Shown: positions 1 to 11,800 of the stretch, piece by piece
Position numbering within the stretch: position 1 is the first letter of the stretch
Layout of the letters: each line of letters starts with the position of its first letter
Assembly (NCBI GenBank): GCA_001687465.1
Contig: LVLI01000386.1
Coordinates: 1-64,000, forward strand
Origin: Halocafeteria seosinensis
Lineage: Eukaryota; Sar; Bigyra; Bicosoecida
DNA length: 64,000 nt
Reading direction: 5' to 3'
Made by a program: the position numbers and the translations under genes
Notes under the pieces: generated by a model
What the model was told of the DNA's origin: nothing
Seen by the model: the letters and a program-made list of their open reading frames with translations, nothing else
The model's database searches: none

Positions 1-1616
1 ACCTAGAAGCGATCAATCAGCTCATCGGCCCAGTTTGGGTTAAAGACCCGCACAGATGTTCCTTCCAGATTTCATCTCTCGATCAAATGTCCAGAATGAC
101 TTTGGACTCTCCCGATGCAGACCGTGTGGGGCTGCGCCGAACGAATCAATTCACTGGGAACCAGGCCGGTAACAGGCGATTGTGTATGTGCATGTATGCA
201 TAAGCTAAGTGGTATGATGATAATCATGGGACCCTGCTGCACATCTCTTGCATACCAAAGTCGTAGCAACGCCTGCACATCCAGCGTCCCTGAATGTTTA
301 TCAGTCCTGTTCGATCCTAGCCTCTGTGAATACCGAGGGGCAATCACCCGTTTACTTGCGAGATCGGATACAAAAGATACGAAGAAATGTACATCAGCAT
401 CAATACGCTACAGAAGTATCCGCTAGACGGCACATAGCTACCTTGTCCCTCGCGTTTCACTTCCTGCTGCTTCCAGCCAGTCCATCCATCAGCTCCTATA
501 CAACGCGCCAGATGCGCGAAAGATTGTAAATATCAGTTCGAGTTCCTGCCCTCGCGAATATAGCCCAGATACAGTGTTCCCTCAGTGTCGAGAAGATCGC
601 GCCGCGTCTCCTATCCTCTGGTTCCGTCCAACATCAACCGCGATGTCTGCAAGAACACGTCAATATTCAGCCACTTAACAATGTCATCATAAAACCAACC
701 AAAGACGCCTTACAAACCATTCATAACCCCTCCCGTAGACCCACGACCCAAGATCAGCGCTTGCACTCCCCAAATACCAACACGCCTTTTTGCAAGGCCC
801 ATATCTACATATCCTGCATTCTCTACAAATTTGAAATTATACAACATGGTAGCAAATTGAATGCTCTACAAGATGATATGAAAAGATCCTGTATACACTC
901 ATGGAGTGCTGAGATACAGCGCCCAAACCAAACGTTACCAGCGCAACACTTTTTGGTACCCCTGCCCTCTGGACTTTGTTGCGCTGGGGGTATTTGAAGT
1001 TAGACTTTACCACCTTGCAGTGTTCCCTCACGGCGCATGTCAGCGTCGCTGCTTAACACGGGCGTATACCGCTGCTCGTTGAGAGGATGCGGTCAACTCC
1101 CCGGCCGGTGGGCTATCTGTCACATATGTGTGTGAGACGGAGTTGTCGAGGGGCAACGAGCAGTGAACGAGGTGAGAGCCGTACTAATTTTCCCAGATTC
1201 ATGATGAACGGTGAAAAGCTTATAAAATACTGGTAGGGGGTGATTTTCTTGCGTTTTTATTTTGCGCAGAATATTGATATGGAAGGACAAAAAAGTTTCA
1301 ACTTCTTCAAACGGTTCGCTGCATATACCATAGTAAATGTGTTTCGCAAATCACAATCTCCAGGCATCCACATGTATGCGTGAATTGATGCTACACCGCG
1401 CGACTGGACAAAATGGTTTTGACTCCCGCTGTCACAAGTAGGCTTGCACTCATCACTATCTGAAAACTTGAAGTAGCTGATACGCGTGCGGCATTTTCAT
1501 TTTGGACCCGTGCTGGATACTCCCTCAGCACAGTCAGAGCAGAGACATACATGTCCGCAAGGAGTAAGTGCAATATTCGAGCGGTTCTCTAAACACACTA
1601 CGCTTCGTCTCGCCCT
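1..1616. other. Intergenic stretch, no gene recognised
   Basis: Only short overlapping open frames are present, none with a recognisable family or splice-linked continuation. The one structured segment I see is an inverted repeat near 1073-1162, listed separately. The stretch lies downstream (in minus-strand sense) of the ubiquitin-oxygenase pseudogene, so it may hold further decayed sequence that I cannot recognise. Confidence 0.5.
1073..1162. repeat. Inverted repeat, 9-bp perfect ends, about 90 bp
   Basis: TGCTCGTTG at 1073-1081 is matched by its exact reverse complement CAACGAGCA at 1154-1162. Further inside, CAACTCC (about 1094-1100) pairs with GGAGTTG (about 1139-1145). The centre (1111-1134) carries a 24-nt string that recurs with one mismatch at 52808-52831. 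It could be a very small foldback/MITE-like element or a chance hairpin; no target-site duplication is visible at the ends. Confidence 0.35.
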
Positions 1617-2495
1617 TTAGCTTGACTTGTCAAGAAGTTTCAAACCTCTGTCTTCCCCTAAGCCATTACTACGATCCACCACAAATAGGCTTTTGCGCAC
1701 CCCATCCCAAAGAGTAGTCACAGCATGCAAAACATCACGACGATGCCGTGTCATGCAACCTTGTGGACGTTCGAGAACCCTTAGACGATCCCCAGTATAA
1801 ACGCAGACTTGACTGACCACCAGTGTATTCAGAATCTGCATTGAGAGCAATCTGTACCGTGGAAGCTGCGTAAGCCCCATCACAATGGAAGGAAATACAT
1901 GCGTTTGTTGGCCCTGGTGTCCTTCGCAACGCTATCTTCGCCCCCCGGGATGGAGACCTTTCGACTTTCTCCCGATATAGCTGGCTTGTTCTCCGTTTTC
2001 AACGTGGGACAACAGTAAGCGAAGTATGTGGGAATCCATAACGGCCTCATGTCGTTTTGGCCACATCACTGTTGGCAAACCAGATAAAATCCAGGAAGTC
2101 TGCAAGCAGATCGAGATGTTTCTTTTCCATAATGTCGGAGGAACGATAGTATTCGAAAGTAGCATCCGAGGAAGCATCGTGTTTACCCGCCTTCTGTCGT
2201 AGTAGTTCTTTGATCCTTGGTGTGACCCTTTGATTTTCTGGATCAGAGAGTAAAAACACCACGAGAGGATCGGTGGCGTCCGCCGACGTGAATGTGCTGA
2301 TCATACCCCTCAAGCGCAGTACCAGGTGCACTGTTGCCTCGTCAAAGATATTATAGTCGTAAAAAGTTCGTCCATCCTCAACCTGCTTGCCAGCAAATAT
2401 GAGCTTTTGTTGGTCGGGGGGAATCCCTTCCTCATCTTTTATGTTTTGTGACACGATTTAACATCCAGGGTGACGGTCTTGCTGTGGGTGTCTTC
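1617..2495 (-). pseudogene. Decayed ubiquitin / 2OG-Fe(II) oxygenase fusion gene
   Basis: Read on the minus strand, 2307-2495 encodes a recognisable ubiquitin fold: K-T-x-T, then KTVTLDV, then [18 protein letters not shown], then HLVLRLRG. Next comes a linker domain (2047-2306, starting [14 protein letters not shown]). Last (1617-1950) is a prolyl-hydroxylase-type 2OG-Fe(II) oxygenase core: KIALRRT, GPTNACISFHCDG with the metal-binding H-x-D (His codon 1885-1887, Asp 1879-1881), distal His in RDVLHAVT (1725-1727), and the 2OG-binding-type RKSLFVVD. The frame is broken at least five times: one missing base in the Gly10 codon region (about 2480), a 19-nt deletion removing ubiquitin residues of about 18-25 (about 2455), shifts near 2045 and in a G-run near 1941, and a one-base insertion near 1832, plus in-frame stops. 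Short introns cannot explain one-base shifts. The ubiquitin C-terminal GG is also reduced to a single G. Ubiquitin and P4H motifs are clear; that they once formed one protein is inferred from order, spacing and shared strand. Confidence 0.85.
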
Positions 2496-2926
2496 TGTGT
2501 GTATGTATGTTCTCCGACGTAGCTGTAGCTAGCTTCGACGCAATACTCTCGGACCCATTTCTCCGAAATTTTCTCCTGTGTCCGTCATCCTGGGAACTGA
2601 TGCTGCCAGTGATGCATGGCACTGCATGCCATGCTCTACAAACTTCACATTCTCGAGTCGTAGGCGCAGAATATTCAGCTCGACGTGTTTTCAACTATCG
2701 CCGCTCTACATCGTGAACGTTGTATAAACCGTTGCTTCGACAGACCAGGTCCCGACCCCAGAGGAGTGCTGTCTAAGGGAGGCGTCCCCAGATTTTTCCA
2801 AGTCCCAACCAACCTGGTTAGCAACGGAAGTACAGCTGTACCCCTTTTGGAGAAGGCAAACTTACATCGAAGTCTTGCTCAATATATTTGAAGAAAGGGC
2901 GAAGTTCGAAATATTTTTGACGTATC
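2496..2926. other. Intergenic stretch, nothing recognised
   Basis: This gap separates the 3' end of the ankyrin/U-box gene from the start of the ubiquitin-oxygenase pseudogene. The region immediately upstream of the pseudogene does not contain the expected first ubiquitin residues, so the original start and any upstream exon seem lost. No other feature is seen. Confidence 0.5.
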
Positions 2927-4959
2927 TTACGAGAGACATGATAGCCAGTTCTGGATCTCGCTTCTCAATCGATCGACAGGATGTGCTTTGCGAGAAGTAC
3001 AAGTGAGTAGATTCATCATTCTAGCGTCCATCCAGTGGTGAATTTCTTCCACAAGCCCAACGTTTTCTAGTTTATCTTCATTGGGGATCCCATTTTCATA
3101 GCCGGCTATCCGGTAGTTGTTGCGAACATTTCCCACTCTGATGGACGATAACGTCGAGCGATCATACGTTCGTCCATTTCCCCTGAGGAAAACGGGTTCT
3201 ACCATTAGTTTTCCAGATACCGGGCATGTGCAATGCTGAGGACATTCTCTTTCCAGCTCAATGCCAAAATTGTTCTCTAGTTTCATGACCTTCTGTTGCA
3301 AGCTCAAGGAATCCCACGACCCGATTTCTTTGTCCATCTCTCTCTCAGATTTTTCTACTAGTGTACTCCAGTTCACATTTTCGTCCTCAAGGCACTCTTT
3401 GAGCTTTCGTCGGTATTCTGGGTTCTGGTTGGAAAGCGCTGCAGCCAATGAGTCATAGTCGAATGCTGTTCCCTCTTTTAAGCCTTCAATAATAACAGGG
3501 TCGAGCATCAAGGTTCCGCTAAGTGGACATAGGTATGCACTGGGACAAGGAGTTTCGCAATTATTGTCTTTTCTGCATTCCGTTGCATACCTCCGGTCTG
3601 CATGCTCAAGAAACGCGATAATACTTCCTCTCTTGGTATTCCCGTCAGCGCTCGGGTTCTGCTGTTGGAGTACTTCCAACGGTGTGAGAGGTTTACTGGT
3701 ACTAAAGTGCCAAGAGCTCTGCTTTTGAAACATAGGAATACATCAGTTAGATCCCCAGACGTTGCTCAAGGCGATTGAACTTACAGTTTTCCTTTCGATA
3801 GTTGGAAGCACCTTAACTCTGTTGACCAATACTTTGGTTATATCCAAGAAATTCTGCTCTACCGCAAAGTGAAGTGCCGTCATCCCAGTCTCTCTATCTC
3901 TTGCGATTCTATCCCTTGCTTGAGGCATATGTTCCGCTAAATATTCGACCACTTCCAAATGCCCAGAATTGCTAGCATAAATTAATGCATCCCACCCATT
4001 CTGCTACACGAAGGGGAAAGCTTCTTGAACACAGGAAAAATTAAAGGTCGTAGCAAGCCAGCCATACCCCATCCTGTTCGTTGATGTAAGCTCCTTCTTG
4101 ATGGAGATATTTCACAAGCTTCGAGTGACCCGCCGAGGCAGCGTAATGGAGAGGCGTTCTCTGTCAACCGTGGCAAAAATTATCAATCCGACCCAGGATA
4201 TTAAGAACTCAAACTGGCTTACATTTGATTTATCTTCACGGGAGTTTATGTCGACAAAATAACTTTTCACCAAAAGGACAATAACATCGAGGGCACCGTG
4301 CTGCGCTGCAATATGTATCGGTGCTTGTCCCCGCTGCGATGCCGACCATAGAACAGTGGGAACTTCAAAACGGGGAGCGTTATACATCCTTACTTGGTTG
4401 TGTCGGTTCACATTCAGACGCTGTGTTTCGCTTGGTTGATGATCCAACAGAGTCTTAATCGCATCTGGGTAATTGTTTCGCGCGGCCAAATGGAATGCGG
4501 AATCTCCATTACCGACGATTGGCTTAACAAGAGTGCTCTGCGCGACGGAGAAACGCAGGATATTCCCGACGAAACTCAAAGACGCGTAATGCATAACACC
4601 CGCTATCTTACGTCTTGGTTTAGAACATCGATATTAGCACCATAAATGTCTTTGAGCAGTCTGATGTTCGCGACATTGCCATGTGCCGCCGTATGCACGA
4701 GCAACGGCACTTGTTGCTGAATGGCAAGCAGACGCAACGAATAAAGTCGGAACATCCACTTCAGTTGGAACGAAATGGTAAAACTTACCTGAACAAGCCG
4801 ATCTACGTTGATAATACCCTTGTTCTTCCCTGGGAAGTCTGGATCCATCGCCACTGAATCCAGTTGCTCCTGAAGTTGCTTAGGGCCCTTCTCTTTAGCA
4901 GCTTGGAAGATTGATGCCTTCTTCTTTTTGGAAAGGACGCTATTTCCGTGTTTAGCCAT
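2927..4959 (-). CDS. Ankyrin-repeat protein with two U-box-like domains (6 exons)
   Basis: Inferred exons, all phase 0: 4959-4789, 4716-4612, 4537-4223, 4160-4068, 4003-3785, 3721-2927, joined by GT..AG introns of 61-74 nt, giving about 565 aa. The Lys-rich N-terminus (MAKHGNSVLSKKKKASIF) is followed by ankyrin repeats (LLVHTAAHGNVANIRLL, SAFHLAARNNYPDAIKTLL, APIHIAAQHGALDVIVLL, TPLHYAASAGHSKLVKYL, DALIYASNSGHLEVVEYL, TALHFAVEQNFLDITKVL). The last exon has two modified-RING/U-box-like segments: CPSAYLCPLSGTLMLDPVII and CPQHCTCPVSGKLMVEPVFL followed by GRTYDRSTL. U-box proteins are typically E3 ubiquitin ligases using ankyrin repeats or other modules to bind substrate; that role is inferred here. 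Exon joins rest on repeat continuity. The acceptor of the last exon could be 3 nt further on (Gln present or absent). Confidence 0.85.
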
Positions 4960-5843
4960 TTTCGCTTCCTAATCCTTTGTGCAACACACACTGAGACCCG
5001 CAAACCCAGAAAGGGATATTTACAGCAAACCTGAGTTATTCTGGTAGTCCGTGTTTCAATACCTTACATGAATGTTTGTTTTTCGATCCAAACGAAGCTT
5101 CAACACAATACACTTGAACATATTTTGAATGTGTTTCAGAACTCTCAGTCCCGCAGAGCGTGCATGCTTTGGTTTACACGTCTGTGATGTACTGACGAAT
5201 TTCGCCCTCCGGCGACACGAGCTGTGCCATGCCAATGTTTCCAGTCCTTTCTGCATTCATGATAAATGCTACACCTTTTTGAATAGCGAGGGGTCTGCTT
5301 GTGTTTTATTTTTCGCTAAGTGTCAGATCTAATTTTGTATAACGTTGCAATCCATGTATTCAACTCAACCTCCGGGATGACTGAGTGTCTTAACGAAAAA
5401 CTGCATAGTCAACTATTCTGTTGTTGTATCAAACTAGCAACGCGTTTCCCCGTTCCGAACGCATTCCAACACATTCATTACAGGGTGCTAGTAGCCGTAC
5501 TACCGATAAGTGTAGACGATCACACTGATCATCACAGACGCTGGCTGCTCGAAGAGAACAATCAAACCTGCGTCTCAAAAAATGAGAACTCTACCAAGTT
5601 TTTGAACACGCTTGAGTGAGGATTGATGGCGGCGTAATAGAGCTAACTTTGCTCTCAAACTTAGCCTCACTGTCAGCATTCCTCTACTGGCTCGATAGAG
5701 AAGCCAAGTAGAGGAAGTGTCTGGGCTTGGAATTTATCAAATACTTGGAGTGATTTTAACGGTAACGCTAATTGGATTGCTGATTGCCATTTCCAAAGGC
5801 CTAGCAAGGGCTTTTCCACTTTCGGGAGCACCATAAGAGAGCC
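4960..5843. other. Divergent intergenic region (ankyrin/U-box gene and dynein)
   Basis: The stretch lies between the start of the minus-strand ankyrin/U-box gene and the start of the plus-strand dynein gene, so it should carry both promoters. No open frame here matches a family I know. The only structured piece is the hairpin at 5679-5716. Confidence 0.5.
5679..5716. repeat. Hairpin upstream of the dynein gene
   Basis: The left arm TTCCTCTACTGGCT (5679-5692) pairs with AGCCAAGTAGAGGAA (5702-5716): 14 base pairs with one bulged base and a 9-nt loop. It sits about 130 nt before the dynein start codon. Role unknown; it may lie in the 5' leader or promoter. Confidence 0.45.
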
Positions 5844-8800
5844 ATGCAACATAAAAACTCTTCCTCGGCGATGTCTGCCTCCTCAGGGGAGGACCATGCG
5901 CCCCAGCTTATGTCTCCGGCCACCGATAGTCCTCACAAGATAAGCGAGAGCAGGCTACAGAAATTCACGGCTCATGTATCGATGGACCCTCAGACGAAGG
6001 AGATGGTGTCATGGGTGCGTCGAAAGATCCATTTGAAAGGGTTCCGAACTAGTGAGGTAAGCAATGGGACGAACACGCGTGATAGGTAGCTGGCATTGTG
6101 TACCTACCTGACTTACCCGAGTCTTCCTGTTTGCAGCATTGGACTGATGATCATAGTCAGATGGTCTCTTATTTTCTTACATCTCCAGAGGTCCAACGAC
6201 TTGTGGGGTATATGGATGCAAACGACAACCTCGTCTTCATTACACCGTACGCGAGCTTTCCCGTGCAGCCCCGACAGTTTGTTTACTTTATCAAGAAGAA
6301 TGTAAACCCTATAACTCCAAAGACTATTGGTTCCTCAATCAGATTCGGTTTAATCAATGGTGGAAGTCTTGAAAGCTTACACAGGGCTATGCATGGAGTG
6401 TTTGTTCCCTCTGTTGTGAATACAAAGACGTGGCCCGAGGGTATCAAGAGCGAGTTCATCGGACAGCTTCACCGCTTTATGGCCAGCTTAACAGAAACAA
6501 CCTATCACGCACAAGGCAAGACTGTACTTTATTTACCTCGCGAAACCAGTGAATTAACTGACGAGGCGGCGCAAAACAAGGATTTGGTTCAGCGTTTGGA
6601 AAGTACTGTTATCCACTGGACCAGGCAAATCAAGGAAGTGGTTCAGAACCAAGAATCGGGAGCGGCTACGGCATCCACTGAATCATCTGGGCCTTTGGAA
6701 GAAATTGAATTTTGGAGGCGTCGCGTCATTGACTTATCTGGGATAAGTGAGCAATTGCAGCGGGAAGGCGTAAATCGAATCGTTCATGTGTTGGAAGTTG
6801 CTGATTCACAATATTTGAGACCGTACAAACAGTTATCTCAGAATATACAAGAGGGCTCCGAGATTGCCAAGGACAACCTACGCCACTTGCAAATGCTGAA
6901 ACCGATTTGCGAAAAACTAAGTGAAGCTGCACCAGCGGAAATACCGTCACTACTTCCGGAAATTCTAGACTATGTGCGAGCGATTGGTAGTATTTCAGAG
7001 CACTATCGGTCCCCTTCCCATATTAAGGGCTTACTCAGAAAAATATCTAACCAGATCATCGAGCAATTTCGTAAGCACATTGACTTGGATGAAGTGTTTG
7101 AAGGAGATGTTTTAGAGGTTACGAAGGTTCTCGAAGAATCCATACATTGTGGCGCCCAATGGAAGACTGCGTATCATAAGCAAAAGCAGGCTATAGCACG
7201 AGCTGAAAACTGCCGGTGCGAGCCTTGGGATTTCGATGATGCCGAAATTTTTGCGCAAGTGGACGCGTTTGTCCAACGATGCCGAGACCTGATTGAAGTG
7301 TGCGAAGGCCAGATACAATTTGCGAGGAAGAATCTTCCTGGTGGAAAACAATCCCCTCTGCCTTCTTTTGGAGGAAGTAAGGGTCTAGAAATTCACGCAA
7401 GCCTGAAGACCATCGAGAGCGAATTTGGAAAATACTTGACGTCTCTTTCGAATGTCAAGGGCGCCATCTTGAATGTCAAGGCTACCCAGTGGCATGACGT
7501 AAATAATATGTTTAAGAGTGGCATGCGGGATTTAGAAGTTATGTTGCAGAACGTCATACAAAGTGCCTTTGAAGGTGTGTCAACTGTTCAAAATGGGGTT
7601 GAATTACTCGAATCGTTTGATCAACTTGCGAAGCGGTCTGCCATTCGCAAGGCGGTTGAAAAGAAGACAGCAGATGTTTATGACATGTTCCGTGAGCAAA
7701 TGCTATCGTTAAAGTCCTATTTTGAAGCGAACCATGACTCTCCCGCACTCCGCCCTTGTGAACCCGAGTATGCAGGTGCAGCGTTATGGGCGCGAAGTCT
7801 ACAAGCTAAAATTGAACATGATGCTAATTTGCTTGAGCAGTGCAAGTTTTTGGTCTCTTCCAAGGAGCAAGAAGAAGCAGAACGAGTCTATAATGATCAT
7901 TTCAATGCGTATGAAGAACACATTCGCAACAAATACGCGCAATGGGTCCAGTCAATGTCTGGTTTGGATCAGGAAATTCTCCAGCAACGCCTGAAGGTAC
8001 CCCTACTGCTTAAAGTAAGATTGGATGGTTCAGAGGATGAACAGAAAGGCAACAAGTCCTCTGCTAGACGGGGTCACTCAACGGGCATTCTGGAATGCAA
8101 TTTCGACCACGAAATTTTGCGGATGTTTCGTGAGGCCCACTACTGGGAGAAATTCCATGGAAAGTATCTCGTTCCTTTCTACGCTGCAGACCTATACAAT
8201 AATATGTCAACTTCTCTGCTCACAGTCAGGGAATCTGTTATGGGTCTTGTTAGAGAATATAACAGTATTGTGCAGTCGCTCTCTCATGACGAGCAGGAGC
8301 TCTTTTCGGATGTTCTGAGGAGGCTAGATCGTAAATTGGGTCCAGGTCTGAACAATCTGACATGGGGAAGCTCTGCGGCGCAAAGGGATTATTTCTTGCG
8401 AGAAGGAAAAAAGAATTGCGCTGAAGTAAAAGCTGTCGTAGACACATTCCATTCGGACAAGAGAAAGATTAACCGAGCCATCGATACGATCAATAGAACT
8501 TCTTTGATTGACATTGAGAAGAACTACGTCCACGAAGAAGGAGTGTTCGAGGAGAAGCAATCCAGACATCGCGCGCGCGTGAGAAAAGTGCTTCAAAATT
8601 GTTACCGGCAATGCCTAGACACCTTGAAAAGGATGTACCGCTTCTTTGAGAACGATCCTGTCCATGTCCAGAAAGCTTGGGCGAAATACGTACAGTCAGT
8701 GGATCATTCCCTCGGGAAAGCTCTGCGTGCCACTTCAAAACATTCGCTTCAGGAGTTGCAGCGTGCTATATGTGCAGACTTTAGCAAGTCGGACGTGGAA

Positions 8801-11800
8801 CAATCCCCATTGTTTAGGCTGAATCTTGTCTTAGAAGGGGGCCGTGTCGAGTATCGACCGACAATAATTGCTTTGACTCAAATGGTTAACGGAGTGGCGA
8901 AAGAATTAATTACGTGTGTGTCTGTTGTCAAGCGTTGTGAAGATGAATTACCGGTGTATTATAACGCAGAAACTGGCACTTACAATGCCACGAAATCGAA
9001 GATCACTTCGGCGGAAAGCCGGAAGTCGTCCATTATTCAGCCTGTTAATACGGAACGCACGAAGACTCAACAAGAGGATGAACAAGAAAACAAGGAAGAC
9101 GAGGATGAAAAAGAAGAGTCCAAGGAGGTTTCCCAAATAGAGGTTGGAAAGGAAAGTGGACTTCCCAGCTTTTATGATCAAATTGTCAATGACTCCGATA
9201 TTTTGAAGATCTTGATGGACATCATGAACGGAATGAGCCGCAGTAATACTGAGTTGACTGAGCACAGGCTTAAATTCGAGGACCGAAAATACAAGCAGCT
9301 GTGGGAAAAAGACAAGCAACAGACGTTTAATCGTTTTGCCAAGAAAAATAACTCCTTGTCTGTTTATCGGACAAAAATTGAACAATACATCAACTTGGCG
9401 GAAGAAATAAAGCAGAATGAGACTCCCAGCTGTCAGATCCATTTTGTTTTAGTCGATCACTCGATAATCAAATCCACTTTGATTGACCATTGCGTTGAAT
9501 TCCAGCAAGGTTACTGCAAGCTTCTTCACGAGAATGCTGCGAAAGAGCTTCGTACGCTGCAAGAATATATGTCAGAGAACGAGAAGATGCTCAAAGAATA
9601 TCCGAAGGACCTTCAGCAGCTTTCCGAACAGCTTAACAGGCTTAAACAGGTGCGAGAGGAGATGCCTCTAATGGAGGCACGGTTTAAGCCTGTTCAGGAC
9701 ATGTACAATGCGCTTGAGGAATATCACGTTACTGTTCCTGAGACTGAATTGCAAGGCCTTCAGCAACTGCCCGGAGAGTGGGAGAACTTCAAGGGAGTAC
9801 TCACAGAAGTCGACGAGCAACTAAAACGTGCGAAGACGACCATGAAGCGAGATCTGCAGGACGACATGTCCTCGTTTAACAGTAGGATTCAGGAGTTGAA
9901 AGGTGAAGCCGAACAGGCGCTTCCGTCCGGCAGCCATTACACCCCTGCTGAAGCGAAGAGTATCTTAGCGGATTGGAGCGTTAGAGTTTCCCAGCTCCGG
10001 GAGAGAGAAGAGTCTCTTGCACCAGGATTGCAGGTGTTTGAAATACCCTATACAACTCCCCAAGAGCTGCTGGAAATAGAGGGTCAAATTGATAAACTAG
10101 AGCAAATTTGGGATTTGATGGCAAATTGGGAATCTTCTTGGGAAGCTTGGAAGAAGACTCCATTTTCGGAAATAGATCCGGAATCGCTAGGACAGGAAGC
10201 TGCAAAGTATAAGCAAAAAGTTGGCAAGCTCCGCGAAGTAAAGCATTGGCCGGTGTGGCAACAATTGGAAAAACGCATTAAAGAGTTTCAGTCAACTATG
10301 CCGTTGATATCTGACTTAGGTTCTAGCGCGATGCGACCACGTCATTGGAACTCCCTGAAACGAGAGATCGGTACAGACTTCGACGAAACTGCTTCCGACT
10401 TCACTTTGGAAACCGTCTTCGAATTGGGTCTGCACAATTATGCGGACTTCGTCGGAGAGCTCAGTGCCAATGCTTTCAAGGAACTGAGCATCGAAAACTC
10501 TCTCAAGGAGATTGAACGAATATGGCATGATATGCAAATTGAGATGTCCGTGTATAAGCAGCAGTACTACAAAATCAGTACGACTGAGGATCTCTTCCAG
10601 ACGTTGGAAGATCACCTGGTTAACTTGAGCACGATGAAGGCATCGAAGTATTTTTCGGCTTTTAAGGAATCCATTAACTATTGGGAGAAAACGCTTAGCA
10701 CAATTTCTGAGGTGGTTGACACACAGCTTGCTGTTCAAAGGCAGTGGATGTATCTTGAGAGCATCTTTGTCGGCGCTGAGGATATCCGAAGACAGATGAA
10801 CAAGGAGGCGCGGGACTTTGATGAAGTAAATGCGCGGTATACGAAGCTCACTGCCGAAATGTATAACGATCCGAACGCCGTACGTGCCTGTACTAAGGAA
10901 GGGTACTTGTCGCAGCTGAATAGCATGAATGAAAAATTGGAAGGTATCCAGAAGGAGCTTAATGACTACCTAGAACAGAAGCGCAAGGCGTTTCCCCGCT
11001 TCTATTTCGTTTCCGATGCTGACTTATTGGAAATACTCGGGCAGGCTCGCGACCCAGTTCTTGTACAGAAGCATCTCAGTAAGTGCTTCATGGGCATCAA
11101 ATCTCTTGCCATTGATAGCAGCAACAGGGACTCCAAGTCGGGGCCTGTTGCGGTGGCTATGAATTCACCAGACGGTGAATCTGTACCTTTGGAATCGAAC
11201 GTGATTCTCCAAGGAGCTGTGGAGAACTGGCTAAACGACCTTGAATACCGTATGCGTATCAGCATTCGGAAGTCGCTGGGAGAGACGTTAATTGCATTCC
11301 GCGATGCAAACAAAGCATCGAATGAAAAACGTCAGCAGGCCCTGTCGAACTGGATTCGCGACTATCCAGGCCAGCTGTTGATAACCACTGGGATGATTAT
11401 GTTCAACAATAGCTGTGAGAGACAGCTCCGTAACGTCGCTAGCGGAGGATCGAAGGCGTTGAAGAAACTGGTGAAGAATCAGCATAAATACCTCACTCTT
11501 CTTGCTGCGATTGTACGACAAGACTTGGACAGCGTCATGCGGAAAAAGATGATTGCGCTAATCACCATGGAGCTGCACAGTCGTGATGTTATGGATCGGT
11601 TGCGTCGTGCAAAATGCTCATCTACAGACGATTTTACGTGGAACTCACAGTTGCGCCTGAGCTGGCGCAGACCTGATCCGAATTCGTCCGGAAGCGATGC
11701 CGCTCTTGATCCTGGAGACTATCAGTACGGCATGTGTGAAGCCCATCAAACCAGCAGTGTTCTGAAATTCGGGTATGAATATCAAGGGAACAACGGACGT

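Noticed and set aside
1617-2495. Functional multi-exon gene instead of a pseudogene
   Set aside because: Frame changes of one base, a 19-nt deletion inside the ubiquitin fold and in-frame stops cannot be removed by GT..AG introns without losing conserved motifs.
8948-9442. 164-codon frame antisense to the dynein gene, with a hydrophobic stretch
   Set aside because: It is the mirror of the Glu/Lys-rich insert (antisense Glu and Lys codons read as Leu/Phe), so the apparent membrane segment is an artefact.
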